Shown here: piece after piece, positions 1 through 8,432 of the stretch | Numbering within the stretch: position 1 is the first letter of the stretch | How the letters are laid out: each line of letters opens with the position of its first letter | Origin: JANJTY01 sp038257155 | Lineage (GTDB): Bacteria > Pseudomonadota > Gammaproteobacteria > Xanthomonadales > Xanthomonadaceae | NCBI GenBank assembly: GCA_038257155.1 | Contig: JBBSJP010000047.1 | Location: 1 to 38,610, forward strand | Reading direction: 5' to 3' | DNA: 38,610 nucleotides | Position numbers and translations under genes: made by a program | Notes under the pieces: generated by a model | The model's input: only the letters and a program-made list of their open reading frames with translations | Told to the model about the DNA's origin: nothing | Database searches by the model: none

Positions 1-227
1 AAACCTGCCCCACCGCCGTCATGTTCCCGCTCTTCGGAGGGCCGCGCTCCCGCGCGGCTGCTCTTGTCTCCCTTCTCCCTTGGGAGAAGGTGGCGCGAAG
101 CGCCGGATGAGGGTCCGACCGAAGCGCAGCCCCGGCTGGCACCCCAGGCGAAATCCTCGCGCAATCGAAACCTGCCCCACCGCCGTCATGTTCCCGCCCT
201 TCGGAGGGCCGCGCTCCAGCGCGGCCG
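1..227. repeat. 60-bp direct repeat pair
   Basis: Positions 1-60 and 168-227 are the same sequence with about three mismatches (57/60 by eye). Between them (61-120) lies a palindromic spacer of the 'CCTTCTCCC...GGGAGAAGG' and 'GGCGCGAAGCGCC' type. An inverted relative of that spacer occurs at about 35925-36060. No coding signal was recognised. Confidence 0.75.
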
Positions 228-1134
228 CGCTTACTCTCCTCGAACCCCTAACCAAACCATCAAAAATCCGTTCGCGGCGAGCAGCCATCAAGCCGCGCCA
301 GCGCGCCTGCAGGCGCGCTGGTTGGTGTGGGTGGGCCGCAGGCCCGGTGAGGGGCTCCTGCTCTCGATGTTGCCTTTACCTCTCTCGCCAGTGATCTGCT
401 GCCCATCGCCAACTCCAAGGATCATTTGCCCAATCCCGGCAGCAGCGTGGCCGACGTGTCATCAGACCAGATCGTGCCCCAAGCATCCTTCAGTACGGTC
501 GGATAGTACGGAACGAAACGCATGTAAATTTCAATAGTGCAATCGTCTGTTGAAGGATAGCCATGCGCCGCTCCGATGTTGCGCCGAGTCTTCGGGCATC
601 CGAGCGCTGATTGATCGACTGAACCGGACGCCCGAGCAGGGCAGCGCACCTCAAAAGCAAGGGAGGTTGGCCGTGTAGCGGCGAAAGCTGCTTCCCCTCT
701 CCCGCCTGCGGGGTGACCGGGGCTTTCCAGTCGCGCTTGAGCCCCTCTCCCCACGGGGTGAGCGGGGCTTTCGAATCGCGCAGCGACGAGCCCGCGTTCG
801 GGCGACAGCCCGTGGTAGCGGCGAAGCCGCCCAACGCCGGCGCGCATGCAGGCGCGACGGCCGGGGTGCGGGTTGGGGAGAGGGGCAGAGCTCGCCCCAG
901 ATTCAAACATTCGGGCATTCGGCTTTAAGCCCCTCTCCCTGCCGGAGAGCGGTTGGGGTGAGGGGCAGATCTCGCCTCAGATCCAAACGCTCGGGCAATA
1001 GCCCGTGGTAGCGGCGAAGCCGCCCTTCGGGCGATAGCCCGTCGTAGCGGCGAAGCCGCCGAACGCCAGCGCGCATGCAGGCGCACTGGCCGGGGTGGGT
1101 GGGAGCACCACCCAACTATCAAACTTACATGCAT
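228..1134. repeat. Gene-free repeat-rich stretch
   Basis: No credible gene is seen. The stretch holds short GC-rich palindromes (for example around 297-326, 'GCGCGCCTGCAGGCGCGC'), several 'CCCCTCTCC...GGGGTGAG' spacers at 690-960, and two related blocks at about 793-868 and 987-1097 sharing 'GTAGCGGCGAAGCCGCC' and 'GCGCGCATGCAGGCGC'. The second block contains the GTAGCGGCGAAGCCGCC motif twice. On the minus strand, 424-577 can be read as a protein-like tail (ending ..LLPGLGK) without a start; it may be a relic, but no family is recognised. Confidence 0.6.
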
Positions 1135-1153
1135 AATCGGAAAAAATCCGATT
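1135..1153. promoter_or_regulatory. Inverted repeat upstream of abiEi
   Basis: AATCGG (1135-1140) and CCGATT (1148-1153) form a perfect 6-bp inverted repeat with a 7-nt AT spacer, ending 19 nt before the chosen abiEi ATG. A -10-like CATAAT lies at 1132-1137, overlapping the left arm; no good -35 was found. AbiEi antitoxins are known to repress their own operon by binding inverted repeats in the promoter, so this is a candidate operator. The assignment is inferred from position. Confidence 0.4.
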
Positions 1154-1172
1154 GTCATATCAAAAACGACCA

Positions 1173-1811
1173 ATGACTGAGCCGCGCCTTGACCACTTCG
1201 GAACCGTCCCCTTCAGCCATGCAGCACTGCTGCCCCTGCTGAAGGACTACCGCCGTCCGAATGACAAGATTGCCGAATGGCTGCGGCAGGGCGTATTGCT
1301 GCCGGTAAAGCGCGGCCTGTACGTAATGGGCGCCGCCACGAATGCGCGCGCGCCGTGCCTGCCGTTGCTGGCCAATCGCCTGTACGGGCCTTCATGTGTC
1401 TCGCTCGATTACGCCCTGGCCTGGCATGGCCTGATCCCCGAACGGGTGCATGAGATCACCTCCGTGTGCATGCGGCGCGGACGCACCATCGACAATCACT
1501 TCGGGCGGTTCTCGTATGCCCGATTGCCAACGCAGGTGTATCCGAGTGGTATCACCCAGGCCAGCGTCTCGGACCAGGAAACCTTCCTGATCGCGTCCCC
1601 CGCAAAGGCACTGTGCGACAAAGTCATGCTGACGCCCCGCCTGCGCGCCACCAGCCGCGCCAGCATGCAGCGCTTTCTGCTGGATGATCTGAGGATCGAC
1701 GGCAACGCCCTGCAAGACCTCGACCTGGACGTCGTCCGGACCTATGCGCAATGCGGCGTCAAGACGGCGCAGCTGCGTGCCCTGCTGAACTGCGTGGAGG
1801 CGGCGCGATGA
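1173..1811 (+). CDS. abiEi: AbiEi-type antitoxin, type IV TA / abortive infection
   Basis: A 212-aa AbiEi-family antitoxin. The N-terminus (about residues 15-50) reads as a winged helix, ending in a basic RGLYV strand. It is followed by the AbiEi hallmark around residues 71-97 (YGPSCVSLDYALAWHGLIPE) and the ASPAKALCD motif at 141-149. In this family the N-terminal wHTH represses the operon and the C-terminal domain counters the toxin. It overlaps the abiEii start by 4 nt (ATGA), which indicates translational coupling. The start chosen is ATG 1173; an in-frame TTG at 1152 would add seven residues and neither has a strong ribosome-binding site. It is intact and lies between repeat DNA and an IS110 element, as expected for a mobile defence locus. 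Confidence 0.9.
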   Translation: MTEPRLDHFGTVPFSHAALLPLLKDYRRPNDKIAEWLRQGVLLPVKRGLYVMGAATNARAPCLPLLANRLYGPSCVSLDYALAWHGLIPERVHEITSVCMRRGRTIDNHFGRFSYARLPTQVYPSGITQASVSDQETFLIASPAKALCDKVMLTPRLRATSRASMQRFLLDDLRIDGNALQDLDLDVVRTYAQCGVKTAQLRALLNCVEAAR

Positions 1812-2629
1812 CCGTGATCGAACAGATGCTGGCGCGCTATCCCAGCCAAGACCGCGAACACGCACTGCGGGAGGTGATGCAGGAAATCGCGCTGGCCAGC
1901 CTGCAGCGCGGCGGTTTCTTCGACAAGGCCGCGTTCTACGGTGGCACGTGCCTGCGCATCTTCCACGGCCTGCCCAGGTTTTCTGAAGACCTGGACTTCT
2001 CGCTGCTGGCCCTGGATCGCGATTTCACCCTGGAACCCTACTTCGACGTCATGCGCGCTGAATTCGCTGCGTTTGGCTTCGAGGTCGCCATATCCGCGCA
2101 CAAGAAGTCGATCGACTCAGCGGTCGTGTCGGCGTTTGTGAAGAAGGGCACCAGCATCTACGACGTGCAGGTGCGTGGCCAGCGAACGCTGAAGATCAAG
2201 TTCGAAGTGGACACCGACCCGCCCGCAGGCTTCGCTACCGAGGAGCGCCTGCTGGTGCAGCCATACTCGTTCTACGCAAACTGCTACGCGCTGCCAGACC
2301 TGCATGCCGGGAAAATGCATGCCTTGCTGTTTCGCAAGTGGAAAAACCGCGTCAAGGGCCGCGACTGGTTCGATTACGAATGGTATGTGCGCAGCGCAAT
2401 ACCACTGAACCTGGCGCATCTCGAACAGCGCGCGCGGCAGAGCGGCGACTGGGACGGCCCCGTCCTTGGCCGTGCCGACCTCCAGCGGCTGCTACAACAG
2501 CGCATCGCTTCTCTGGATATCGAGCAGGCCCGCAGCGACGTGCGCCCCTTTCTGCGCGACACCGGCGCACTGGAAATCTGGTCGCCCCGCTACTTCCGCG
2601 ACCTATCCGAAAAGTTGGTGTACGCCTGA
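1808..2629 (+). CDS. abiEii: AbiEii-type nucleotidyltransferase toxin
   Basis: A 273-aa AbiEii/AbiGii-family toxin (former DUF1814), a polymerase-beta-type nucleotidyltransferase. AbiEii toxins cause bacteriostasis and are tied to phage abortive infection; related MenT enzymes modify tRNA. Visible motifs are GGT at 45-47 with the DLDF metal-binding pair at 61-64, a third acidic position in KFEVD (131-135), and the C-terminal K169 plus GRDWFDY (184-190), matching the family's conserved motifs III and IV. The ATG sits inside the abiEi stop (ATGA). No frameshift or missing catalytic residue is seen, so the pair is probably functional. Confidence 0.92.
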   Translation: MTVIEQMLARYPSQDREHALREVMQEIALASLQRGGFFDKAAFYGGTCLRIFHGLPRFSEDLDFSLLALDRDFTLEPYFDVMRAEFAAFGFEVAISAHKKSIDSAVVSAFVKKGTSIYDVQVRGQRTLKIKFEVDTDPPAGFATEERLLVQPYSFYANCYALPDLHAGKMHALLFRKWKNRVKGRDWFDYEWYVRSAIPLNLAHLEQRARQSGDWDGPVLGRADLQRLLQQRIASLDIEQARSDVRPFLRDTGALEIWSPRYFRDLSEKLVYA

Positions 2630-2675
2630 ATCCATCACCCCGATCCACAAATCGCCTCCCCCTTGTAGATGCTAT

Positions 2676-2743
2676 GCGGGCCGTCCGCACACTAACCTCT
2701 GATTGGTCTCAAACAAACGGAGGCAGACATGCGAACGGCCCGC
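2676..2743. repeat. Inverted repeat spanning the transposase start
   Basis: A 14-bp arm at 2676-2689 (GCGGGCCGTCCGCA) is matched 13/14 in inverted orientation by 2730-2743 (TGCGAACGGCCCGC), separated by 40 nt. The right arm overlaps codons 1-5 of the IS110 transposase and the spacer holds its GGAGG ribosome-binding site. It could be a sub-terminal repeat of the element, an operator, or a structured RNA that limits translation. Confidence 0.6.
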
Positions 2744-3868
2744 GAGTGGGGAGTGTACGTTGGAGAGGTGGTGTTGTTGGTGGCGATCGAGCTGTCAGCG
2801 AAGTCCTGGCGACTGGTGATGGGTGCGAACGGCAAGCGGTGGCACGTCACGCTGGAGCCGGGCGACGCGAAGGGGTTCGAGGAGGCGCTGGCGCGTGCGA
2901 AGGCGAAGTTGGGGTTGCCCGTGGATGCGGCGGTGGTGAGCTGCTATGAGGCGGGACGCGACGGGTTCTGGATTCATCGCTGGCTGGCGCAGCGCGGTGT
3001 GCGAAACGTGGTGATCGATTCGGCCAGCATCGAGGTGAACCGGCGCGCCCGGCGAGCCAAGACGGACCGGGTGGATGGCGAGAAACTGCTGTCGCTACTG
3101 CATCGCTGGTATGGCGGTGATGCCGAGGCATTGCGCCCGGTGCGTGTTCCGAGCCTTGAGGAAGAGGACCAGCGGATGCTGCACCGGGAGCGGCAGACCT
3201 GGGTCAAGGCGCGAACGCAGGAGGGCAACCGGATCAAGGGTTTGCTGGCCAGCCAGGGGGTTCGGGTCGAGGGCGCGGTGGCGAAGTGGGGCCGCCAGTT
3301 GGATGCGCTGCGCACCGGTGACGGTCAGCCGCTGCCGCCGCGGCTGATGGCGCGGCTGGGTCGTGCGATCACGCACTACCTGGCGCTGAGCGAGCGGATC
3401 AAGGGGCTGGAGGATGAGCAGCGCGCAACGCTCAAGGCGGCAGAGGGCACCGGCGCCGTGCCGTTGGTTGAACTGCTCAGGACGCTGCGCGGAGTGGGTA
3501 TGCAAAGCGCCTGGACGCTGGTCTTCGAGCTGTTCGGTTGGCGCCGCTTCCGGAACCGCCGGGAGTTGGCAGCCAGCGTGGGACTGGTGGCCACCCCGTA
3601 CGACAGCGGCGAGTCGCGACGTGAACAGGGACTGTCCAAGAGCGGCAACCGAAGGGTCCGCACGCTGATGATCGAGCTGGCCTGGTCGTGGTTGCGCTTT
3701 CAGCCCGACAGCGAGCTGAGCCAGTGGTGGCGAGCGCGCTTTGCCAGCACCCAGCGCGGGCGAAAGGTGGGCATCGCAGCCTTGGCACGCAAGCTGCTGA
3801 TCGCGCTATGGCACATGACCCAGACCGGCGAGATTCCCGCCGGAGCGAGGTGCAGCGCGGCGAGCTGA
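2729..3868 (+). CDS. IS110-family transposase
   Basis: A 379-aa transposase with the IS110 layout. The N-terminal RuvC-like domain has acidic residues E21 (AIELS), E74 (CYEAGRDG) and D113/D116 (KTDRVD). The C-terminal Transposase_20 domain reads LRTLRGVGMQSAW...ELAASVGL...SGESRREQGLSKSGNRRVRT, with Ser293 in PYDSGE as the likely catalytic serine. The first acidic residue is Glu rather than Asp, which I recall in an IS110 subgroup. ATG 2729 has a strong GGAGG at 2719-2723. IS110 elements move through a circular intermediate guided by a bridge RNA from a non-coding end. It appears full length; activity depends on intact ends, which cannot be fixed here. Confidence 0.93.
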   Translation: MRTAREWGVYVGEVVLLVAIELSAKSWRLVMGANGKRWHVTLEPGDAKGFEEALARAKAKLGLPVDAAVVSCYEAGRDGFWIHRWLAQRGVRNVVIDSASIEVNRRARRAKTDRVDGEKLLSLLHRWYGGDAEALRPVRVPSLEEEDQRMLHRERQTWVKARTQEGNRIKGLLASQGVRVEGAVAKWGRQLDALRTGDGQPLPPRLMARLGRAITHYLALSERIKGLEDEQRATLKAAEGTGAVPLVELLRTLRGVGMQSAWTLVFELFGWRRFRNRRELAASVGLVATPYDSGESRREQGLSKSGNRRVRTLMIELAWSWLRFQPDSELSQWWRARFASTQRGRKVGIAALARKLLIALWHMTQTGEIPAGARCSAAS

Positions 3869-4543
3869 CCGTGGGTAACGCGGCAGGTAGGCGGGGTTGA
3901 AGGCAAATAGAACGCAGACAGAGATGGATGGTTTTTCCTGAGGTTTGGCGAGGTTCGAGAAGCTCGCTGCGCTCCTGGGTCTCATTAGACCGTTCTTGTA
4001 GATGGAGCTCTCGAAGCGAAGGTTGAGTCGAAGCGGAAACGCGGATGCAGCATGAGGTTCCCGGGCCTGCATGGCCGGAACGGATAGAAGGTGGTCCCAA
4101 CGCCAGTTGCGGACACCCCACAGCAACCGCCACGCCGGACATCAGGAAAGCAAAACAGCAGGGGTTGACAGTGGACGGTACATAGAAGGAGCGCACCCTG
4201 TGCGCGACCGCAATGCCACGCAACCCCCCAAACTCCACCCCACTCCGCAAACCCACGCCTTGCCCCCCGTGAACGATTGGTCTACGGTAGCGTTCACGGC
4301 GTGAACACCAACGCCAGCGCGCAGCCAGATACCCAGCCCGGCCCAGCGGAATGGCCTGTCATCGTAGGGCGGTAGCGTCTTCAAAGTTCCGGTAAATAGC
4401 CCGTTTTGTACCAAAGTCTTCTCGAACGAAGCCGCCTCAAATTGGCCACTCCAGTTTCGGGGTGCGCCTATGCCGGCAATCTTCAGATTTAAAACTGCAG
4501 CGCCAGTGCAGCTGAAGGCCACCAGCCAAATGGGATCAAACTG
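3869..4543. other. Intergenic region after the transposase
   Basis: No gene was recognised in this 675-nt stretch. The first part probably holds the 3' non-coding end of the IS110 element. A long minus-strand open frame covers 4142-4651 but overlaps the start of the FkbM gene and matches no family I know; it is most likely a shadow or relic. A possible promoter for the polysaccharide genes would lie in the AT-richer part at about 4380-4540, but no convincing -35/-10 pair was found. Confidence 0.5.
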
Positions 4544-5341
4544 ATGCTCAGAGAACTTGCTTACCGGGTCGGACGGAAGCTCTACTTCTGGGCGCGCAAA
4601 GAAAGCCAAAACAGCCCCGAGAAAAACGGCGAATACGCACTGCTGACGCAAGTGCTGGCTCTTTCTGCCGGCCCAGCGACCCTGCTGGACATCGGTGCCA
4701 ATCGTGGCGAATGGTCACGCAAGGCAGTGTCCCTCGCACGATCAAACGGAACAGCGCTGACGGTTCATGCTTTTGAACCACTTTCAGGCACCCGGGCAAT
4801 GCTGGCGGAAGCTGTCTCCGCATTGCCGGAGGTGAAAATCGAATCCCTCGCGTTGTCGAACGCAATTGGAACCGCGACTTTCTACTCGCAGTCGGCGGGT
4901 GCCGGCACCAGTTCGCTGCACCCCGTTTCCGGTTCGCGAGCTGAAGAAGTGACGCTGACAACACTGGATTCGTGGCTTGAGGCAAATCCGTGCGGTCCGC
5001 TCACCATGATCAAGATCGACGTGGAAGGCTTCGATTCGCTGGTGATGGAAGGTGCCTCGCGCACCCTTGCGGCTGGCCTAGTCGAAGTTGTCCAGTTCGA
5101 ATACAACTGGCGGTGGCTGCTCAACTCGCGCAGCCTGCATTGGGTTTTCCAGTTCCTCAAGGACAAGCCTTACATCCTTGGCAAGCTGGTTCCGGATGGC
5201 GTCCTTACGTTCGACCATTGGCACTTCGAGCTGGACCGATTCTTCGAGGGCAACTACGTATTGCTGCGACAGGGCAGCCCAGCCGCCACACTCGGCAGGC
5301 CTGCCGATTTCGATGGATCCAACGCGCTTCGGCTTCTTTAA
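4544..5341 (+). CDS. FkbM-family methyltransferase
   Basis: A 265-aa SAM-dependent methyltransferase of the FkbM family, which usually O-methylates sugars in glycan or polyketide clusters. Motif I is LLDIGANRGEWS at 47-58 (SAM binding), the acidic end of the next strand is HAFEP (75-79), and the family hallmark MIKIDVEGFD is at 155-164. It is the first gene of the polysaccharide cluster and probably adds a methyl group to a sugar of the repeat unit or caps the chain; the substrate is unknown. A 90-nt gap separates it from the flippase gene. Confidence 0.88.
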   Translation: MLRELAYRVGRKLYFWARKESQNSPEKNGEYALLTQVLALSAGPATLLDIGANRGEWSRKAVSLARSNGTALTVHAFEPLSGTRAMLAEAVSALPEVKIESLALSNAIGTATFYSQSAGAGTSSLHPVSGSRAEEVTLTTLDSWLEANPCGPLTMIKIDVEGFDSLVMEGASRTLAAGLVEVVQFEYNWRWLLNSRSLHWVFQFLKDKPYILGKLVPDGVLTFDHWHFELDRFFEGNYVLLRQGSPAATLGRPADFDGSNALRLL

Positions 5342-5431
5342 CGAGGCCCGAGTGGTGGCCATCAAGTGCGCTGCGCTGCTCAACATGCTGGTACACGACG
5401 TAAATCCATCCTTTCGACACGCAGCGGCCTG

Positions 5432-6862
5432 ATGTCACTCCGACTTCATGCCGCATGGGCAGCCGGTGCCGCCATCCTGCTCACCGCATCTCGATTCCTG
5501 CTGCTGGCTGTCCTGGCCCGACGTCTGGATTCGCAAGCGCTTGGCCTTTTCGCCTATGCGCAATGGATGGTGGACATCGGGTTCCTGGTGGCCGCGTTTG
5601 GCGCCAATGGCGCTGCATCCCGGTACATCGCTGAGTTCCGCTCACGCCCGGGTCTGTTGCATGCATTCATGCGGGTGTGGCGCCTTCCTTCTCTGCTCTT
5701 GCCGCTCGCTGCATCTGCGCTTGCGACACTGGGCGCGTACCTCTCGGGAATCGAGCTGGGCGCACTCGGTTACGGGGCGTTGTTGGCGTGGGCCCTGTTT
5801 GCCGGGCTGTGGGCCATGCAGACAGCGGCTCTGATGGGCCTGCAACGATTTGACCTGGTGTTTCTCGCCAATCTTCTTGCCGCCGCAGCCATGGTGTTGG
5901 GCGCGGCCTTCCTGCCCATGGCGTCGAATGACCCCTCATCCGCATTCCTGATCATGGGCGCAGGCTGCGCCGCCGCCTTCGCGGTAGGTGTTTTGCCGGT
6001 GCATCGACTGGGCACTGCACCAACCGGCCAGGCCGAAAGCCTGGACAGGCCCTCGATCATCCGATACTGCGCAAACGTCTGGGTGACGGCACTGCTCTGG
6101 AGCCTGGTATGGTCGCGTGGCGAAGTGCCCCTGGTTCGTCATTATCTGGGCGACGCGCAACTTGCCAGCTACAGCGTGGCCCTTAGTCTGGTTGGTGGTG
6201 CCATCGCTGGCGTCATGCTCGGCCTTGGAGGCATCGCGCCGCAGGTAACGCGGTTTCTGGGCGATGGGCTGGAGGACAAAGCGGTCGGTCTTTGCAGGAT
6301 GGTGGGGGATTGGCAATTGATGCTCAGTGGCAGCGCAGCAGCGGTAATTATCTGGCTGTCGCCCGAGATCCTCAGCCTTGCTTTTGGCCCGGGCTATGCG
6401 TCGGCAGCTCCCGCCCTGGGCCTTCTGGCTGCTGGGCTGCCTGCGCTCTCCTTTTCCATGCACAACCATCTTCTGCAGATTCAGACCGGAGCGCGCTTCA
6501 ATCGCAACACCACCCTGCTTGGGCTTGCCGTGCTGAGCATGGCTGCTGTGCTACTGATTCCACGATTTGGGATTGAGGGAGCCGCGCTGGCAAGAGTGAT
6601 GGCGCTTTGGCTGTTGGCCATGGTCAGTGCAGCAGTGTTCTCCGCCCGGGTTGACCCACGTGGCGTCAATCGATCTGGCCTCGCCGCTGTGATGCTTGTG
6701 ACCGGTGCATCGGCCACTGCCGTTGCGCTGTTGCCAGCGTTTCCGCTCGGCGTCCGGGTGAGTTTGGCCATCGGTATTCCTACAGCGCTCCTGCTTGCGA
6801 TCCGCGGTCGCGACGGTAGGCTTGCGGTTGGTGCCATGCTTCAACGCGCAACGGGTCCATGA
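5432..6862 (+). CDS. Wzx-like polysaccharide flippase
   Basis: A 476-aa polytopic inner-membrane protein of the MATE/MVF-type polysaccharide flippase superfamily. About 12-14 hydrophobic helices run throughout, starting with AAGAAILLTASRFLLLAVLA, with an early YAQWMVDIG segment typical of Wzx. Flippases of this kind move undecaprenyl-PP-linked repeat units to the periplasm. ATG 5432 is preferred because translation from it begins directly with the first basic-hydrophobic helix; an open frame extends 66 nt upstream but encodes polar sequence. It overlaps the next gene by 4 nt (ATGA), pairing flippase with polymerase. I do not assign the symbol wzx firmly because these proteins diverge strongly. 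Confidence 0.85.
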   Translation: MSLRLHAAWAAGAAILLTASRFLLLAVLARRLDSQALGLFAYAQWMVDIGFLVAAFGANGAASRYIAEFRSRPGLLHAFMRVWRLPSLLLPLAASALATLGAYLSGIELGALGYGALLAWALFAGLWAMQTAALMGLQRFDLVFLANLLAAAAMVLGAAFLPMASNDPSSAFLIMGAGCAAAFAVGVLPVHRLGTAPTGQAESLDRPSIIRYCANVWVTALLWSLVWSRGEVPLVRHYLGDAQLASYSVALSLVGGAIAGVMLGLGGIAPQVTRFLGDGLEDKAVGLCRMVGDWQLMLSGSAAAVIIWLSPEILSLAFGPGYASAAPALGLLAAGLPALSFSMHNHLLQIQTGARFNRNTTLLGLAVLSMAAVLLIPRFGIEGAALARVMALWLLAMVSAAVFSARVDPRGVNRSGLAAVMLVTGASATAVALLPAFPLGVRVSLAIGIPTALLLAIRGRDGRLAVGAMLQRATGP

Positions 6863-8421
6863 ACATTGGCATCCGCGGCTCGGCAGATCGGCCCTCACCA
6901 GGGGATCGTATCCGCCACTCCACGGGAATGGATCCGGCGTTGCGCAGGCAGGACGACGGGCCGGGTCGACCCATAGCCTTTGGACTGCGCCGGGCCTTTC
7001 TGGCGCTGGGGCTTTCCTCGTCTGCATACGCCTTTCTCGCCGCATGGGCGTTCCTGCTTTCAAGGATGGGCTTTTCCGACGCCGCCTGCCTGTCCGTCGT
7101 GCACGTCGCCAGTGCCGCGGGCCTGCTCACATTCTGGCGGCTTGGGCGGTGGGGCCGTGCCCGCTATGACTGCTTTGGGGCAGCTCTGCTCTTGCTGGCC
7201 GTCGCATTGCGATTGCAGGCACTCATGGACACATTGGTCTACGGAACACGGGTGGACATCATCTATTTGTACCCGAACGTCCCGATGCCAGCCGATGTGT
7301 TCCTGCTTTTCCTCAAGGCGGAGACCATAACCACCATTGGGATTCTGCTGGCCGCATTCACGTGGCGCCTGCATATTGGCATTCACGTCGAGGCTCACTC
7401 ATTTCTGCGCAATGTCAGGTCCGTGCCAGCGCAGACGCCGATCATCGTTTACCTCGCGGCACTGGTAGTCGACGTATTGATCCGGGTGCTGGGAGTGAGC
7501 TTTGGCGCGCTGACCATGTTCTCGACCTCGCTGTTCATGCTCGGTGTGGCCTCCATCTATTTCATTGCCGCTCGTCGGCCTTCGCGGATAGGGCGCATAG
7601 CACTGGCGGTGTTGATGGGGCTGGCAATGGCGTTGCTGGCGCTGAACAAGGGCATGAAGTCGGAAATGTTCTTCCCCTTGGTCCCGGCGGCGATCCTGTT
7701 TTGGACGGCGTACCGTAACGCTCTCCTGCGTGCGGCGTTCGTGGGGCTGGCGGTAACCGTTCTTGCCCTGTCCCAGCTGTACGTTCACCACGTGCGGCAG
7801 GTTGCCTGGCACAGTGAAGGCATCGAGCGTATGTCGCCCATCGTGCTGATGGTCGGCTTCCTCGCTGAATTGCCCACTTTCGATCTGCGCGACGCTTGGA
7901 ACTCGGCCAGTTCCCGCCTCAACATGACTGTCGCACACGCCACGACGGTCACACTGGCAGACTCCAATGGATTCGAGCCGATCAACGTGTTCGGGCCAAT
8001 CCCGGGCACGTTTGTTCCGCGCTTTCTCTGGCCAGGCAAACCGGTGCTTCAGCCCGGCGCTCAGCACACGGCGCGGATTCTCGGCACCCACGTGCCGGTT
8101 TCTGAGATCCGCAGCGCCACCGCAGCCGGCTTCTCGACAGAACTGTACCTGGGCGGTTGGTGGGCGGGTGCTGTGCTTGGGATGCTGGCCTACGGCTTCC
8201 TGCTCGCTTCCGCGCAGCGATGGGCATTACGAACATCACCGGGATTCGGCCACTTGGCCTTCTGTTTCTTGGCCTTCTACTGGGCATTCCGGTTCGACGA
8301 GCACCATGTCGTGTACAGCTATACGGCTATTGCATTCATGGTCGCCTTTTTGTGGGCACTTCGTCTCGCCGCCGGCGCCTTGGGCCTTAAGTCGATTGCG
8401 ATGAGTCGGGCGGGTTCCTAA
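6859..8421 (+). CDS. Wzy-like polysaccharide polymerase (membrane)
   Basis: A 520-aa membrane protein with about 40 polar N-terminal residues and then 10-12 hydrophobic helices. A large loop between later helices carries VFGPIPGTFVPRFLWPGKP, followed by TELYLGGWWAGAVLGMLAYG. The 'PR-lWPgKP' loop and the 'E-Y-GG-w-G---G--yG' helix recur in O-antigen/exopolysaccharide polymerases. Together with the adjoining flippase this indicates a Wzx/Wzy-dependent pathway: periplasmic block polymerisation of repeat units. The start overlaps the flippase stop (ATGA) and the next gene begins within 12 nt. An O-antigen ligase cannot be excluded from sequence alone. Confidence 0.75.
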   Translation: MNIGIRGSADRPSPGDRIRHSTGMDPALRRQDDGPGRPIAFGLRRAFLALGLSSSAYAFLAAWAFLLSRMGFSDAACLSVVHVASAAGLLTFWRLGRWGRARYDCFGAALLLLAVALRLQALMDTLVYGTRVDIIYLYPNVPMPADVFLLFLKAETITTIGILLAAFTWRLHIGIHVEAHSFLRNVRSVPAQTPIIVYLAALVVDVLIRVLGVSFGALTMFSTSLFMLGVASIYFIAARRPSRIGRIALAVLMGLAMALLALNKGMKSEMFFPLVPAAILFWTAYRNALLRAAFVGLAVTVLALSQLYVHHVRQVAWHSEGIERMSPIVLMVGFLAELPTFDLRDAWNSASSRLNMTVAHATTVTLADSNGFEPINVFGPIPGTFVPRFLWPGKPVLQPGAQHTARILGTHVPVSEIRSATAAGFSTELYLGGWWAGAVLGMLAYGFLLASAQRWALRTSPGFGHLAFCFLAFYWAFRFDEHHVVYSYTAIAFMVAFLWALRLAAGALGLKSIAMSRAGS

Positions 8422-8432
8422 TGGGAGTGAAG

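Larger units (their letters stand above)
2662..4004 (+). mobile_element. Putative IS110 element, ends uncertain
   Basis: The transposase is flanked by the same 10-mer CTTGTAGATG at 2662-2671 and 3995-4004, giving a unit of about 1.34 kb, within the usual IS110 range. IS110 insertions lack typical terminal inverted repeats and share only a short core at the junctions, so this 10-bp match may be coincidental. The non-coding flanks (about 60 and 130 nt) are where a bridge RNA could be encoded. Confidence 0.3.

Noticed and set aside
422..910. Minus-strand frames of 140-160 codons in the first kilobase
   Set aside because: They run through palindromic repeats; only the last about 50 codons look protein-like and nothing is recognisable.
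4142..4651. Long minus-strand frame upstream of and into the first FkbM gene
   Set aside because: It overlaps a well-supported gene, matches no family I know and has no start signal; GC-rich DNA often yields such frames.
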